DNA from: Planctomycetota bacterium
GTDB lineage: Bacteria > Planctomycetota > Planctomycetia > Planctomycetales > Planctomycetaceae
Direction: 5' to 3'
Length of the DNA: 64,000 bases
NCBI GenBank assembly: GCA_023417655.1
Contig: JAEZFD010000029.1
Span: 116,923-180,922, forward strand
The notes under the pieces were generated by a model. That model was not told the origin of the DNA and ran no database searches. It worked only from the letters and a program-made list of their open reading frames with translations. Both the position numbers and the translations under genes were made by a program. This document shows, one piece after another, positions 7,833-17,277 of this stretch. Positions within the stretch are counted from its first letter, which is position 1. The number at the start of each line of letters is the position of its first letter.

Positions 7833-10085
7833 ATGTCCTCGGACAGTCAGCGGATCAACGAGATCGTCAGTCGGTTTCTCAAACGGATTGAAGCCGGCGA
7901 AAAACTCGTCGTCGAGGATCTCATTCGTGAGCATCCCGACCTGGCTTCTGCGCTGCGCCTGTACATTGAAAATGCGACTCGGCTAGGGCGAACTCCACTG
8001 GGGGACACCCGACTGACGGCGAGCGATTCTTCCAACTTCACCGGGATCGCATTTCAGACGCTCTATTCCCAAGGGTTCGAAGTTCGTGACGAACTGGGCC
8101 GCGGCGGAATGGGAATTGTCTACCGGGCGACTGAGCTAAAAACCGGGCAAGATGTCGCCGTCAAAGTTCTGCCACCCGTAATGGCATCGAATCCGATCCG
8201 AATGGCCCGTTTTCAACAGGAAGCGAAGGCGGCGTCGCAATTAGCGGATTCGCACATCGTCCCGATTCTGAACGTCATCGACGATCCCGTTCCGATGATT
8301 GTCATGCCACTGATCGAAGGGGGGACTCTACGAACGCTCCTTCGCAGGCGAGAAGCTCCTGCAGAAGGAAATCGCTGGAGCGCCCTCTCTGACGAGAATT
8401 ACTTCGAGAAGATCTTCAGAGTCGGGGACCGCATTCTTGAAGCGATGGTCGCGATGCACCGACGACAGATCCTGCATCGCGACATCAAGCCTGCCAATAT
8501 CCTCATTGATGACCAGGACGAGGCCTGGCTGTCTGACTTTGGACTCGCCCGACTCGCGGATCAGGAGGAAAGCCTGACCTCGACGGGAGACCAGCTCGGC
8601 ACGCGGGGCTACATGAGTCCCGAACAGATCGAAGCAAAGGTCGAAGTTGACCAGAGAGCAGATCTCTTTGGGCTGGGCGTTACTCTCTATGAGGCTTTGA
8701 CGGGAGTCTTGCCCTACGGACGAATGGTTTTCGATTCGAACAGCCCGTTGCCTCCCGCTCCCTCCAAGATTGAGCCTCGACTTCCACCGAACTTTGACAA
8801 TGTCATTCTGAAAGCCATCGAGCCGGACCGAAGAAGGCGATATGGAAGTGCTGAGGAATTCCAGAGAGACTGGAACCTTGCCCGGCAGGGAATGCGGCCG
8901 AAAGCACATGCCCCTCGAAGGTGGGTACGTCGCCTTGGCTCAACCCGGGTGAGAGGGACAGTGGCCATTGCGGCGATCACTGCCGTGATGATTCTCTCAC
9001 TAGGCGTCGGTTATTCCCTGTTCCGTCCTGCGGTCATCGCTAAACCGGGCGAAGAGATTATCAATATCATTACCCGGCCGCCGGGGGCGAAATTGGCGAT
9101 CTACCCTCTCGATCCCGTGACCGGGGAGCCCATGACCCTGCTTGGCATTCACCCCGCAGGAACGACTCCTTTGAAATGCGGGCTGCGGCCGGGGGACTAT
9201 CATGTGACTGCATATCTCGACAACGATCGAGAGACCTTTCACGAAGTTGTCCGCTGTGTTCCCGAGAAAGCCAATCGCCTGAGTCCATCAACTGTTCTCC
9301 GTCACCGCTACTGGAAAGTTTTGCCCGACGACTCCCTGGAATGGATGGCCATCACCTTATGGAGCAATGCTGCTGTCGACTCGATGATTCCGATTCAGCC
9401 TGGAATGGTAACGATGCAGGGACTACCGGAAGGAGATCCCCGGAGCGGGAGAGCCTTTATTCACGGCTTCGCGATCGATGCCACTGAAATGACAGTGGAA
9501 CAGCTCGCTCAAAATGGCGGGAATGTGTCTCCGGTTGGAAAACAGTCGACAAGCACCGAACACGCGATCGTTTTGAATCGCTTCAATGCAATCTCGATCG
9601 CGGAAAGCTTAGGCAAACGCTTACCGAGTCTTGCGGAATACCAATTCGTTGCCACTAACTGCGGTCGGAACCGATTTCCCTGGGGCGACACTTTCCCTGC
9701 GACCAATGTCCCCGTCTCCGACTCGTTTGGGCCAGTCAGAGACTGTGAATTTGATTTCATGGAGTCCTATCCTGGCGTCCGGGGACTCTGCAGCAATGTC
9801 GCTGAGCATCTCAGTTCACGAATCGCGGTCTCCGATGCCGAAGTCCGCATGAACGGAGCAAAACCCAGCGATCTCTGGCTAATCGCAGGAGGGGATTTTG
9901 AAACGGCTCAAGGTAATCCTGCCGTGACGGAGGGTGCCCGGTCTCCCCACCAGATGGCCTCTCTCTCGGCCCTTATCCGGTATCCTGGGGTGGGATATCG
10001 CGGTGTTCGCAGCCTGCGTCCACGCATTCGCGCGACAGACTTTACGCAATATGGCATGCAGCCGCAGGGCGACCCCACACGATAA
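7833..10085 (+). CDS. Membrane Ser/Thr protein kinase with extracytoplasmic FGE-sulfatase-like domain
   Basis: Hanks-type kinase, 750 residues from the ATG at 7833, chosen because the preceding 48 in-frame codons have no domain character. Domain order: a helical N-terminus (1-80), a kinase domain (about 84-350) with the glycine loop GRGGMG, catalytic-site Lys111 (VAVK), HRDIKPAN with Asp217, DFG with Asp235 and GTRGYMSPEQ. A single membrane helix follows (about 368-390), then a PEGA-like stretch ('ITRPPGAKLAIYP'). The C-terminal formylglycine-generating-enzyme/sulfatase-modifying-factor fold shows 'IDATEMTVEQL', 'RLPSLAEYQFVA', 'FPWGDTFP' and 'GYRGVRSLRP'. All kinase catalytic residues are present. 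The outer domain is probably a ligand-binding or lectin-like version of the FGE fold. Substrates are unknown. The next gene, a TPR protein, is convergent. Confidence 0.9.
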   Translation: MSSDSQRINEIVSRFLKRIEAGEKLVVEDLIREHPDLASALRLYIENATRLGRTPLGDTRLTASDSSNFTGIAFQTLYSQGFEVRDELGRGGMGIVYRATELKTGQDVAVKVLPPVMASNPIRMARFQQEAKAASQLADSHIVPILNVIDDPVPMIVMPLIEGGTLRTLLRRREAPAEGNRWSALSDENYFEKIFRVGDRILEAMVAMHRRQILHRDIKPANILIDDQDEAWLSDFGLARLADQEESLTSTGDQLGTRGYMSPEQIEAKVEVDQRADLFGLGVTLYEALTGVLPYGRMVFDSNSPLPPAPSKIEPRLPPNFDNVILKAIEPDRRRRYGSAEEFQRDWNLARQGMRPKAHAPRRWVRRLGSTRVRGTVAIAAITAVMILSLGVGYSLFRPAVIAKPGEEIINIITRPPGAKLAIYPLDPVTGEPMTLLGIHPAGTTPLKCGLRPGDYHVTAYLDNDRETFHEVVRCVPEKANRLSPSTVLRHRYWKVLPDDSLEWMAITLWSNAAVDSMIPIQPGMVTMQGLPEGDPRSGRAFIHGFAIDATEMTVEQLAQNGGNVSPVGKQSTSTEHAIVLNRFNAISIAESLGKRLPSLAEYQFVATNCGRNRFPWGDTFPATNVPVSDSFGPVRDCEFDFMESYPGVRGLCSNVAEHLSSRIAVSDAEVRMNGAKPSDLWLIAGGDFETAQGNPAVTEGARSPHQMASLSALIRYPGVGYRGVRSLRPRIRATDFTQYGMQPQGDPTR

Positions 10086-10121
10086 CTGCTGACGGCTTCC
10101 GGTCGCGCCAGGACCCCAGCA

Positions 10122-11219
10122 TTACTCCCTCAGCGGTTGCCGATCCCGGTATCGCTGCACCACTTCCTGAAACTCGGCGCGACGGTCCGCAGGTGCGATC
10201 TCTGCTGCCCGGTTCTGTGTCGCAATCGCTGCGTCGAAATCCCCTGATTCGGCCTGCGCGGCCGCGAGCGTTGCCAGATAGTCAGGGTTTCGATTTTGCG
10301 TCAGTTCGCATGCCCGTGACGCCAGATTTACGGCCTGTTTTCCGTTGCGATACCGTGCGTCAGAACAGGTCGCCTGTAGCCAGGCTAGCCCATTGAAAGA
10401 GGAGGCGAGTCGGGGATCCAGCCGGATAGCCTGAACATAATCCGCAATCGCTTTGTCGTATTGCCGCTTGGCCTTCCAGATAATTCCTCGATTATTGAAA
10501 GCGCGTGCGGAGCGTGGCTCCGCTTCGATGGCAGCTGTGTAGTCGGCGATGGCTTTGTCAAAATCGCCCTGATTCTGCCAGGCAAGTCCGCGATTGTGAT
10601 ATGCCGAGCCAAACTTGCTATCAAGCTGAATAGCCCGAGTGTAGTCGGCGATGGCAGAATCCAGCTGTTTCAGATTCTGGTAGGCGACGCCGCGGCTGTG
10701 GTAGGCCCAGCCGAAACGGGGATCGAGCGCCAGCGCTCGACTGTAATCCTCGATCGCGCGGGAGTGCTCTCCCTTATTCTGCCAGGCGAGTCCACGATTG
10801 TAGAATGCCCAGGTAAAGTTGGGATCGAGTTCGATCGCTTTGCTGTAATCAGCGATTGCCTTGTCGTATTGCTCTTTATAGTGCCATGCGCTTCCACGAC
10901 GATTCCAAACGGCCGCGTCGTGCGGATAAAGCCGAATCGCAGCATCATAGTCCGCGATGGCATTCTCGTGTTCGCCCTTGTTTTGCCAGGCCCGACCGCG
11001 ATTGAAGAACGCGGCTGCATCATTTGGATCCAGCCGCAGAGCTTCGGTGTAGTCGGCAATCGCCCGATCGTGATCCCCCTTGTTCTGCCAGCTGAGACCT
11101 CGATTGAAGAAAGCCGTTGCATCTAACTGTGCCTGCAGAGAGCCTGCATTCGCAATGAAGCAGGCGATCGCGACAACGCTCCGCAGCGCCAGCGTCCGCA
11201 GTTCACTTTCAGGACTCAC
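10122..11219 (-). CDS. Secreted TPR-repeat protein
   Basis: A 365-residue protein that starts at a GTG (11219) with AAGGA seven bases upstream. A signal peptide (about residues 1-30, ending near ...NAGSLQAQ) is followed by seven nearly identical 34-residue tetratricopeptide repeats of the form 'AFxNRGLAWQNKGEHDKAIADYTxAIxLDPN', then a degenerate eighth and a further TPR-like unit before the C-terminus. The repeats are close enough that the DNA itself is a 102-base tandem repeat. TPR arrays are protein-protein scaffolds. The partner is not evident from context; the gene is divergent from thyX and convergent with the kinase gene. Probably periplasmic. Confidence 0.9.
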   Translation of the reverse strand: MSPESELRTLALRSVVAIACFIANAGSLQAQLDATAFFNRGLSWQNKGDHDRAIADYTEALRLDPNDAAAFFNRGRAWQNKGEHENAIADYDAAIRLYPHDAAVWNRRGSAWHYKEQYDKAIADYSKAIELDPNFTWAFYNRGLAWQNKGEHSRAIEDYSRALALDPRFGWAYHSRGVAYQNLKQLDSAIADYTRAIQLDSKFGSAYHNRGLAWQNQGDFDKAIADYTAAIEAEPRSARAFNNRGIIWKAKRQYDKAIADYVQAIRLDPRLASSFNGLAWLQATCSDARYRNGKQAVNLASRACELTQNRNPDYLATLAAAQAESGDFDAAIATQNRAAEIAPADRRAEFQEVVQRYRDRQPLRE

Positions 11220-11441
11220 TTGTCGTTCCTTATCCGAGAATTCGCCTCAACTGCGATCATATCGCTCAAAAGTCTTCGCAGCGACAGTTTTGCGTTCTGA
11301 ATTTTCGCCGGGACCTGTTCTTCTCCGTCGCGAGCTGATGGTGATCGTTGAAGTCGTCGGCATCCGCACTCATAATCCGGGGAAAGGCGTTCGCCTGTCA
11401 GCGAACGAGATTCCGTCTACCAGCCGCAGGCTCTGATTTTT

Positions 11442-12344
11442 ATGTCCAATTCTGCTGAAATTGATCGTCTGCGCTGGCAGAAGTTTCCTGTGTTAAACGA
11501 CGGATTCGTCTGTCTTGTGGACTGCATGGGGAACGACAGTTCTGTCGTTCAGGCTGCCCGCGTCAGTTACGGGGCTGGGACAAAGAAGGTCTCGGACGAT
11601 CGGGGACTGATCCGCTACCTGATGCGGCATCGTCATTCGACCCCGTTCGAAATGGCGGAAATCAAACTGCTGGTGCGCGTTCCGATGGACTGCTGGCGTC
11701 AATGGATCCGGCATCGGACGGCCAACGTCAATGAGTACAGCACGCGCTATTCAGTCGCCATCGACTCTTTGCAGACAACTGCTCCTGAAGAGTGGCGAAC
11801 CCAGGCTGCCACCAATCGACAGGGGAGCGATGGCTTCCTTCCGACTGAACAGGGAGTCAGGCTGACTGAATCAGAACGTGAGTTTCAGGAGGCCGCCCGG
11901 CAGCTCTATCACGAGCGGCTTGAAGCAGGTGTCGCCCGAGAGTTGGCACGGAAGGACCTGCCGCTCTGCACGTACACTGAGGCTTACTGGAAGATCGATC
12001 TCCTGAACCTGCTGAATTTTCTGTCGCTCCGAATGGACTCCCACGCCCAGCTGGAGATTCGCCAGTACGCGACCACGATCGGGGAGCAGATCGTCCGCCC
12101 ACTGTTTCCTGTCGTATGGGAAGCATTTCAAGATTATCGCATGCAGTCGATGTTCCTGTCGCGCCTCGATGTCGAGGTGATCAGTCGCCTGCAAAGCTAC
12201 GCGGCCGAGAAGCAACTCCTTCCCCCGTACACGGACGAGACATTTCTCGCCTGTCAGGATCCCGACTGGGCCGAGCTCAGCCGCTGTCGCGAACGGGACG
12301 AATGCCGGTCCAAGCTGGTCCGCATGGGGCTGCTCGTCGAATAA
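11442..12344 (+). CDS. thyX: FAD-dependent thymidylate synthase ThyX
   Basis: Makes dTMP from dUMP using methylene-tetrahydrofolate, with FAD and NADPH as cofactors. The ThyX signature RHR-x7-S is present as RHRTANVNEYS (Arg90-Ser100), followed by TRYS. 'HRHSTPFEMAEIKL' and 'NLLNFLSLRMDSHAQLEIR' match the dUMP and FAD binding segments of the family. At 300 residues it is longer than the ~220-250 typical of many bacteria, with the extra sequence mostly in the C-terminal ~60 residues. Cytoplasmic, single gene with its own terminator. No thyA was seen in the window. Confidence 0.95.
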   Translation: MSNSAEIDRLRWQKFPVLNDGFVCLVDCMGNDSSVVQAARVSYGAGTKKVSDDRGLIRYLMRHRHSTPFEMAEIKLLVRVPMDCWRQWIRHRTANVNEYSTRYSVAIDSLQTTAPEEWRTQAATNRQGSDGFLPTEQGVRLTESEREFQEAARQLYHERLEAGVARELARKDLPLCTYTEAYWKIDLLNLLNFLSLRMDSHAQLEIRQYATTIGEQIVRPLFPVVWEAFQDYRMQSMFLSRLDVEVISRLQSYAAEKQLLPPYTDETFLACQDPDWAELSRCRERDECRSKLVRMGLLVE

Positions 12345-12378
12345 CAACGTGAATCCAATTAGCACCGTGAAGATCTCA

Positions 12379-12409
12379 CTCCGGGGAAGCCTTTTTCCCG
12401 GAGTTTTTT
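12379..12409 (+). terminator. Rho-independent terminator of thyX
   Basis: CTCCGGG (12379-12385) pairs with CCCGGAG (12397-12403) and is followed directly by six T residues (12404-12409), 35 bases after the thyX stop codon. Confidence 0.8.
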
Positions 12410-13051
12410 CATATAGGAACCGGGGCTACAGAGATCGATTGAATGCTCCTCAGCGGGCGGAGCAAGAAGAGAAGACGGCGACTTGGCGTAGGATGGGGGT
12501 ACTCTTTGCAAGACTTCGGCAGCAAAATCGCTCCGAATGCACCAACCTGCCCGGAATGTGCAGATTTTTACGACTCTTCGCTTTTTGCAGATAGAAATTC
12601 CGTCATTCGGATTAAGATGCTACTCGTCGAATAATTGCGGGCCCTCCAACCTAAGAGCCCTGCCGTATCCGCCCCGATTTGACGTGTCATCGACTCTTGC
12701 TCCTCCGAAGCGCCTCGGAACAGAGTCCAATGACGCCATTTCGCAGCTCTTCTGGAAGAATGGCACTGGAATCCGCCATGCGGACCCCCGGTGTTCGTCA
12801 TTCCGAACGGCTGCACATCACTTCGAATGATTCGTAGGAAACGCCGGGTCAACCACGATAGCTGTGACGATCAGTTGTCGCTCACAGGTGTTGTTATTCC
12901 CCGGCTCTCCTTGTGATGGACGACTTGGCGTCACAAGCACCACTGAGTTTTCACTCCCCCTAAAATCCACTGACTGCCTGATTCGGCTTCTCAACAGAAG
13001 CAATGGCAGCGGGTACATGAGCGCCCCCGTCGCTCCCGGTGAATTGGTGAA
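12410..13051. other. Gene-free stretch between thyX and a kinase gene
   Basis: 642 bases without a credible gene. Small open frames exist on both strands, but none has a ribosome-binding site or family resemblance. At about 12617-12631 the sequence CTACTCGTCGAATAA nearly repeats the last codons of thyX (CTGCTCGTCGAATAA, about 12330-12344). This could be chance or a trace of local duplication. No terminator-like hairpin or RNA gene was recognised. Confidence 0.45.
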
Positions 13052-15418
13052 ATGTTGAATCCTCCGACCTCACCCGAGAACAATGACCACAAGGCTCAGT
13101 CTTGCGATGAAACGCAGATCCAGAGCCTGCACACCCCTTCGGCCCTTCCCGGTCCCAAAGCCAGCGCTGCGACTTCGTCCATCGACTGGGTGGGCCGCAA
13201 ACTGGGCAAGTACAGAGTGACGGGGATTCTCGGCCGAGGTGGAATGGGGATCGTTCTGAAGGCCCATGACGATCTGATCGACCGGGATGTCGCAATCAAG
13301 CTTCTGCCGGAGGAGTTCGCCGCGAATGAGACCAGTCTGAACCGATTTCTGACTGAAGCTCGTGCCGCCGGACGCCTGTCGCATCCGAATATCGTCGGGA
13401 TTTACGAAGTCGGGCAGGAAGGTTCCTCGTTATTTCTGGTGATGGAACTGGTCCCGGGAGGCTCCATTGATGATCAGTTAAGCCGGGGAGTCCCTTATCC
13501 TCCGCTGGCTGCGACGCGAATCATTCTGGATGCCTGCCGAGGTCTCGAAGCAGCCCACGCTCAGGGCATGGTCCATCGTGATATCAAGCCGGCAAACCTG
13601 CTGCGAAGTCAGGACGGCCGTGTGAAAGTGACGGATTTCGGCATCGTGAAAGACCGCGCCGGAACATCCAGCGTGACGATGGCCGGGAATGTTGTCGGCA
13701 CCCCATATTATATGAGTCCGGAACAATGCAGCGGCGGGACGGTCGACCCGCGCAGTGATGTCTATTCACTGGGGGCAACATATTACAGTCTGCTGACGGG
13801 AGAGAATCCGTATCAGGATTCGAAGTCAGCCATCCATGTGATGTTTGCACACTGTAACCAGCCGCCGCCAAGCCCACGAAAAGCAGATGCGTCAATCCCG
13901 CTGGGTTGTGAAGCCATCGTGCAGAAGGCGATGGCCAAGAATCCTGCGGATCGATATCAGAGCGTCGCTGAGATGGCGATCGATTTGAATATTCTCCAGA
14001 ACACACTGACAGATGGGGACCTTCTTGCTCGCACTGGACTGAATCAGGAACGTCTGGCCGCGTTACTCACGAGTCAGAATCAGAAGGCAGCGATTCAAGC
14101 TGCACCTGTCGTTAATCGGCGATCCTTTTTGGCCGGTGCAGGCATGCTGGCCGGCGGAGCGCTCCTGGCTGGTGGATTCGGGGCTGCCTTCTGGGCGACC
14201 AGAAAACCTTCAGGAGTCATCCCGCCGGTTGCAGCCGATTCGGCAGATCCGATCAAAATTGGCATCCTGCATTCGCTGAGCGGTACGATGGCTTCCAGTG
14301 AAGGTCCGGTCGTCGATGCCCTGATGCTGGCAATCGATGAAATCAACGCTGAAGGTGGTCTGCTCGGGCGGCGACTTGAACCGGTGCTTGCTGACGGAAA
14401 ATCAAAGGAGAACGTCTTCGCCGCAGAGGCCCGACGGCTCATCGAGCAGGAGAAAGTGTGCACTGTCTTCGGTGGCTGGACTTCCGCAAGCCGGAAGAGC
14501 ATGAAGCCTGTCATTGAAGAGTTGGATCACCTTCTGATCTACCCTCTGCAGTATGAGGGACTCGAGTCCAGTCCTAATATCGTCTACATGGGAGCTGCAC
14601 CGAATCAGCAGATCCTCCCGGCGATTGAATGGGCTCAGACGGCGCTTGGAAAGAAGAAGTTCTTCCTCGTCGGATCCGATTACGTTTTCCCTCGATCTGC
14701 GAATGCCATCATTCGCGATTCTCTGAAAGCCCATCCTGATGCAGAGATCGTGGGGGAATCTTATCTCCCCCTCGGAACGCCTTACGTGGAAAAGGTCGTC
14801 GCCCAGATTGTGCAGACTCAGCCTGACATGATCCTCAACACGATTAACGGCGACACCAACATCAGCTTCTTCCGGGAACTGCGGGCAAACGGAATCACTC
14901 CTCAGAAGATTCCAACGCTGTCATTCAGCATCGGCGAGAGTGAACTGCGAAACTTCGATTTGAAGTCCATGCAGGGTGATTACGCCGCCTGGAATTATTT
15001 CCAGACCATTGACTCTGAGGATAACCGGAAGTTCCTTGAGAAACTGAAAGCGAAATATCCTCAACGAGTCGCAACAGATCCAATCGAGTCGTCTTATGTC
15101 GGCATGAAGCTCTGGGCTCAGGCCGTTCGTGAAGCGGGCCAACTGGAACCGAAGCTCATCCGACGCGCTCTCGTCACACAGAGATGGCCCAATGCACCGC
15201 AGGGGCCGGTCCGAATCGATCCGGAGTCTCAGCACTGTTACAAGACACCTCGTGTCGGGCAGATCCGGGATGACGGTCAGTTCGATATTGTCTGGACCGG
15301 GTCCGAGCCAGTCGCCCCAGACGCTTATCCCGCCACCCGATCGGCTGAAGACTGGAAAGCGTTTCTACATGATCTGCACTCCAGCTGGGGTGGTCACTGG
15401 TCCGCCCAGTCTATGTAA
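13052..15418 (+). CDS. Ser/Thr protein kinase fused to urea/amide-type periplasmic binding domain
   Basis: A one-piece receptor kinase of 788 residues. Residues ~50-315 are a complete Hanks-type kinase: GRGGMG loop, Lys83 in VAIK, HRDIKPAN with Asp177, DFG with Asp195, GTPYYMSPEQ. A hydrophobic glycine/alanine-rich segment at about 357-377 can cross the membrane or act as a signal anchor. Residues ~393-788 form a type-I periplasmic binding fold resembling UrtA/FmdD/AmiC of urea and short-chain amide uptake: 'IKIGILHSLSGTMA', 'LAIDEINAEGGLLGR', 'VFGGWTSASRKSMKPV', 'HLLIYPLQYEG', 'FFLVGSDYVFPRSAN', 'DTNISFFRELRANGI'. The layout implies a cytoplasmic kinase controlled by an external small ligand. 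No urea or amide transporter or urease gene is nearby. Confident in domains; ligand is inference. Confidence 0.92.
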   Translation: MLNPPTSPENNDHKAQSCDETQIQSLHTPSALPGPKASAATSSIDWVGRKLGKYRVTGILGRGGMGIVLKAHDDLIDRDVAIKLLPEEFAANETSLNRFLTEARAAGRLSHPNIVGIYEVGQEGSSLFLVMELVPGGSIDDQLSRGVPYPPLAATRIILDACRGLEAAHAQGMVHRDIKPANLLRSQDGRVKVTDFGIVKDRAGTSSVTMAGNVVGTPYYMSPEQCSGGTVDPRSDVYSLGATYYSLLTGENPYQDSKSAIHVMFAHCNQPPPSPRKADASIPLGCEAIVQKAMAKNPADRYQSVAEMAIDLNILQNTLTDGDLLARTGLNQERLAALLTSQNQKAAIQAAPVVNRRSFLAGAGMLAGGALLAGGFGAAFWATRKPSGVIPPVAADSADPIKIGILHSLSGTMASSEGPVVDALMLAIDEINAEGGLLGRRLEPVLADGKSKENVFAAEARRLIEQEKVCTVFGGWTSASRKSMKPVIEELDHLLIYPLQYEGLESSPNIVYMGAAPNQQILPAIEWAQTALGKKKFFLVGSDYVFPRSANAIIRDSLKAHPDAEIVGESYLPLGTPYVEKVVAQIVQTQPDMILNTINGDTNISFFRELRANGITPQKIPTLSFSIGESELRNFDLKSMQGDYAAWNYFQTIDSEDNRKFLEKLKAKYPQRVATDPIESSYVGMKLWAQAVREAGQLEPKLIRRALVTQRWPNAPQGPVRIDPESQHCYKTPRVGQIRDDGQFDIVWTGSEPVAPDAYPATRSAEDWKAFLHDLHSSWGGHWSAQSM

Positions 15419-15820
15419 TCAACCACCACTGAAGCACTTATGGCCCAACAAGACTATAAGCAGGAATTGCGGCCGAGTTGAATTTATCTCGTCGGTCGCC
15501 TTCAAAGCGTCCTGAAGAGGATTTCACGACCGGTCAGGCTGCAAGAAGCAGCAATCCATCTGGTGCGCAGGATTGGCCGGTTCAGACAGGGAACTTCACC
15601 CCTTCCGGGGAGTTCATCTTGAGGCCGTCGCGCTGAGGGGGCTATAAGCCGCGATTCGCCGTTCCCCGGGTTCCTCGGAGGCGGCGTTACTTCGCCACGT
15701 TCCAGTTCGGGAAACTCCCATCCTCCTCATTTCCCGTGAAGAACCCAGTTCTCCACGTGTCAGGATTCGGGATAGGACTCTCCTGAACAGGCTACTGCTT
15801 CCCTCAGGGATGACCGGACA
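15419..15820. other. Intergenic gap before the MotA/TolQ-like gene
   Basis: 402 bases between two plus-strand genes. I see no gene, RNA or clean terminator. The last ~100 bases presumably carry the promoter of the next gene. Confidence 0.45.
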
Positions 15821-17176
15821 ATGGCTTCCAAACGTCACACGTTCTTTCTGCGAATGCTCGATCCTTCATTGATCGTGGCAGGGATCTGTACCGTGGCTTT
15901 CTATGCCATGGTGCTTCAGCCTTCGATGCAGCATTCCCTGCTGCATCGCTACACGACCGAGCACGTTGTTGATTACGTCATCGTAACGCTCTGGATCTGG
16001 GGGATTGTCGACCTGATCCTGCGGCTCGGAGGGTTTCCTCGTGAGCTTCTGGCTCTGACGCAAACCTGGATTCCGGAACGTCGTGGAGTCGAGCCAGTCG
16101 CCCGCGCTCATACGCTCTATGAAGATGTGATGGAGCACCCGCGCTGGGCCCTCAAATCTCGCATCGGTCAACGTCTCTCTTCAGCATTGAAATATGTGGT
16201 GCAGAAGGGCTCGGCCGAAGACTTTCGCGATCACCTGCAGTACCTCGCGACGCTGGATGAAGACAAAACCTATACCAACTACACGCTGCCGCGATTCGTC
16301 ATTGCTGTCACCCCGGTCCTGGGCTTTTTGGGAACGGTGGTCCACTTCGGAACGGCATTGAGCGGAATTTCATTTGATCAGATGGCCGAGAAGTTGCCCG
16401 TCGTCGTCAGCGAAATGGGTCAGGCCTTCAATACAACGACAACAGCACTCGCTGCGGCCATGTCGATGATGTTCGCACTGTTCATGTGCGAGCGCATTGA
16501 AAAAGGATATCTCCATCAGATCGACCGGCTCGTCGACCGCGAGCTGCTGAACCGATTTGAAATCAAAGACAGCAATCTCACCCCGTTCCTGTCGTCCATC
16601 AAGGATGCGAACGATGAAGCACTCGCCATGATTGCTTCAACTCTTGAGAAACATACTGACGTGTGGCTGTCTGCCTTCTCTGGGATTCTCGAGAAGTTCG
16701 ATGAGCGGCAACAGCAGGAAGGGCAGGCGTGGAAGAATGTCCTCACCGTGCTCAACGCGCGGCATGAGGCCATGGAATCCCAGCGCCAGACTGATTACCA
16801 GAAACAGATCGAAGACTGGAAACAGACGCTCCACCTGCTGGAACAGCGTCATGAAAAACTTGATCAAGAGCGTGAGAACCGCCTGAATGGTCTGGTCGTG
16901 ACACTCGACCAGCGTCAGCAGACTCTGATTCAGCAGATGGAAGGCGCTTTTGAAAAGGCGATCAGCTTCCGCGAAGGTGTCACCGAGATGGTGCAGTCAC
17001 TGCATCACATTCAGAAAGACGAAAGCCGACTGGTCGAAGTGCAGACGACACTCGCGAAGAATCTCCGTCTCATCCACGAAACCCAGAAAATCGACGACGC
17101 ACTGCATGGCCTGACCGCAGCAATTCACCTGCTGACGGCCCGTCACAGGGGAGACACCGACCGCATTGCCGCGTGA
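15821..17176 (+). CDS. MotA/TolQ/ExbB-type proton-channel protein with long coiled-coil tail
   Basis: 451 residues. The N-terminus has hydrophobic segments near 14-32 and 45-68. The channel core follows: 'TPVLGFLGTVVHFGTALSGI' (about 165-185) and 'QAFNTTTTALAAAMSMMFALFM' (about 205-227), the two helices that define the MotA/TolQ/ExbB family. From about 270 to 440 the chain is a charged, Gln/Glu-rich coiled coil. Family members couple proton flow to work in the envelope together with an ExbD/TolR/MotB-type partner. No such partner is encoded next to it: 96 bases downstream begins an unrelated glycoside hydrolase. ZorA of the Zorya defence system has the same channel-plus-tail plan, but ZorB and effector genes are absent here. 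Confidence 0.85.
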   Translation: MASKRHTFFLRMLDPSLIVAGICTVAFYAMVLQPSMQHSLLHRYTTEHVVDYVIVTLWIWGIVDLILRLGGFPRELLALTQTWIPERRGVEPVARAHTLYEDVMEHPRWALKSRIGQRLSSALKYVVQKGSAEDFRDHLQYLATLDEDKTYTNYTLPRFVIAVTPVLGFLGTVVHFGTALSGISFDQMAEKLPVVVSEMGQAFNTTTTALAAAMSMMFALFMCERIEKGYLHQIDRLVDRELLNRFEIKDSNLTPFLSSIKDANDEALAMIASTLEKHTDVWLSAFSGILEKFDERQQQEGQAWKNVLTVLNARHEAMESQRQTDYQKQIEDWKQTLHLLEQRHEKLDQERENRLNGLVVTLDQRQQTLIQQMEGAFEKAISFREGVTEMVQSLHHIQKDESRLVEVQTTLAKNLRLIHETQKIDDALHGLTAAIHLLTARHRGDTDRIAA

Positions 17177-17277
17177 AACGGATCTCTGAATCTGGTATCA
17201 ACTTCATTCCAGAAGTCAGTTCTCCCCGCCAGACCGGCGGGTGAGAACGCTTCCTTCCCCTGGGATGAGGTGTGAAG

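Noticed and set aside
10385..11126. Tandem 102-base repeats as a DNA repeat or CRISPR-like array
   Set aside because: The period is exactly 34 codons and in frame with the TPR protein, so the repeat is explained by the protein.
12537..12852. Small open frames on both strands after thyX
   Set aside because: Overlapping on opposite strands, no ribosome-binding site, no domain.
15821..17176. Zorya defence system (ZorA)
   Set aside because: The channel-plus-coiled-coil plan is similar, but there is no ZorB, ZorC/D or other effector gene. The neighbours are a kinase and a glycoside hydrolase.
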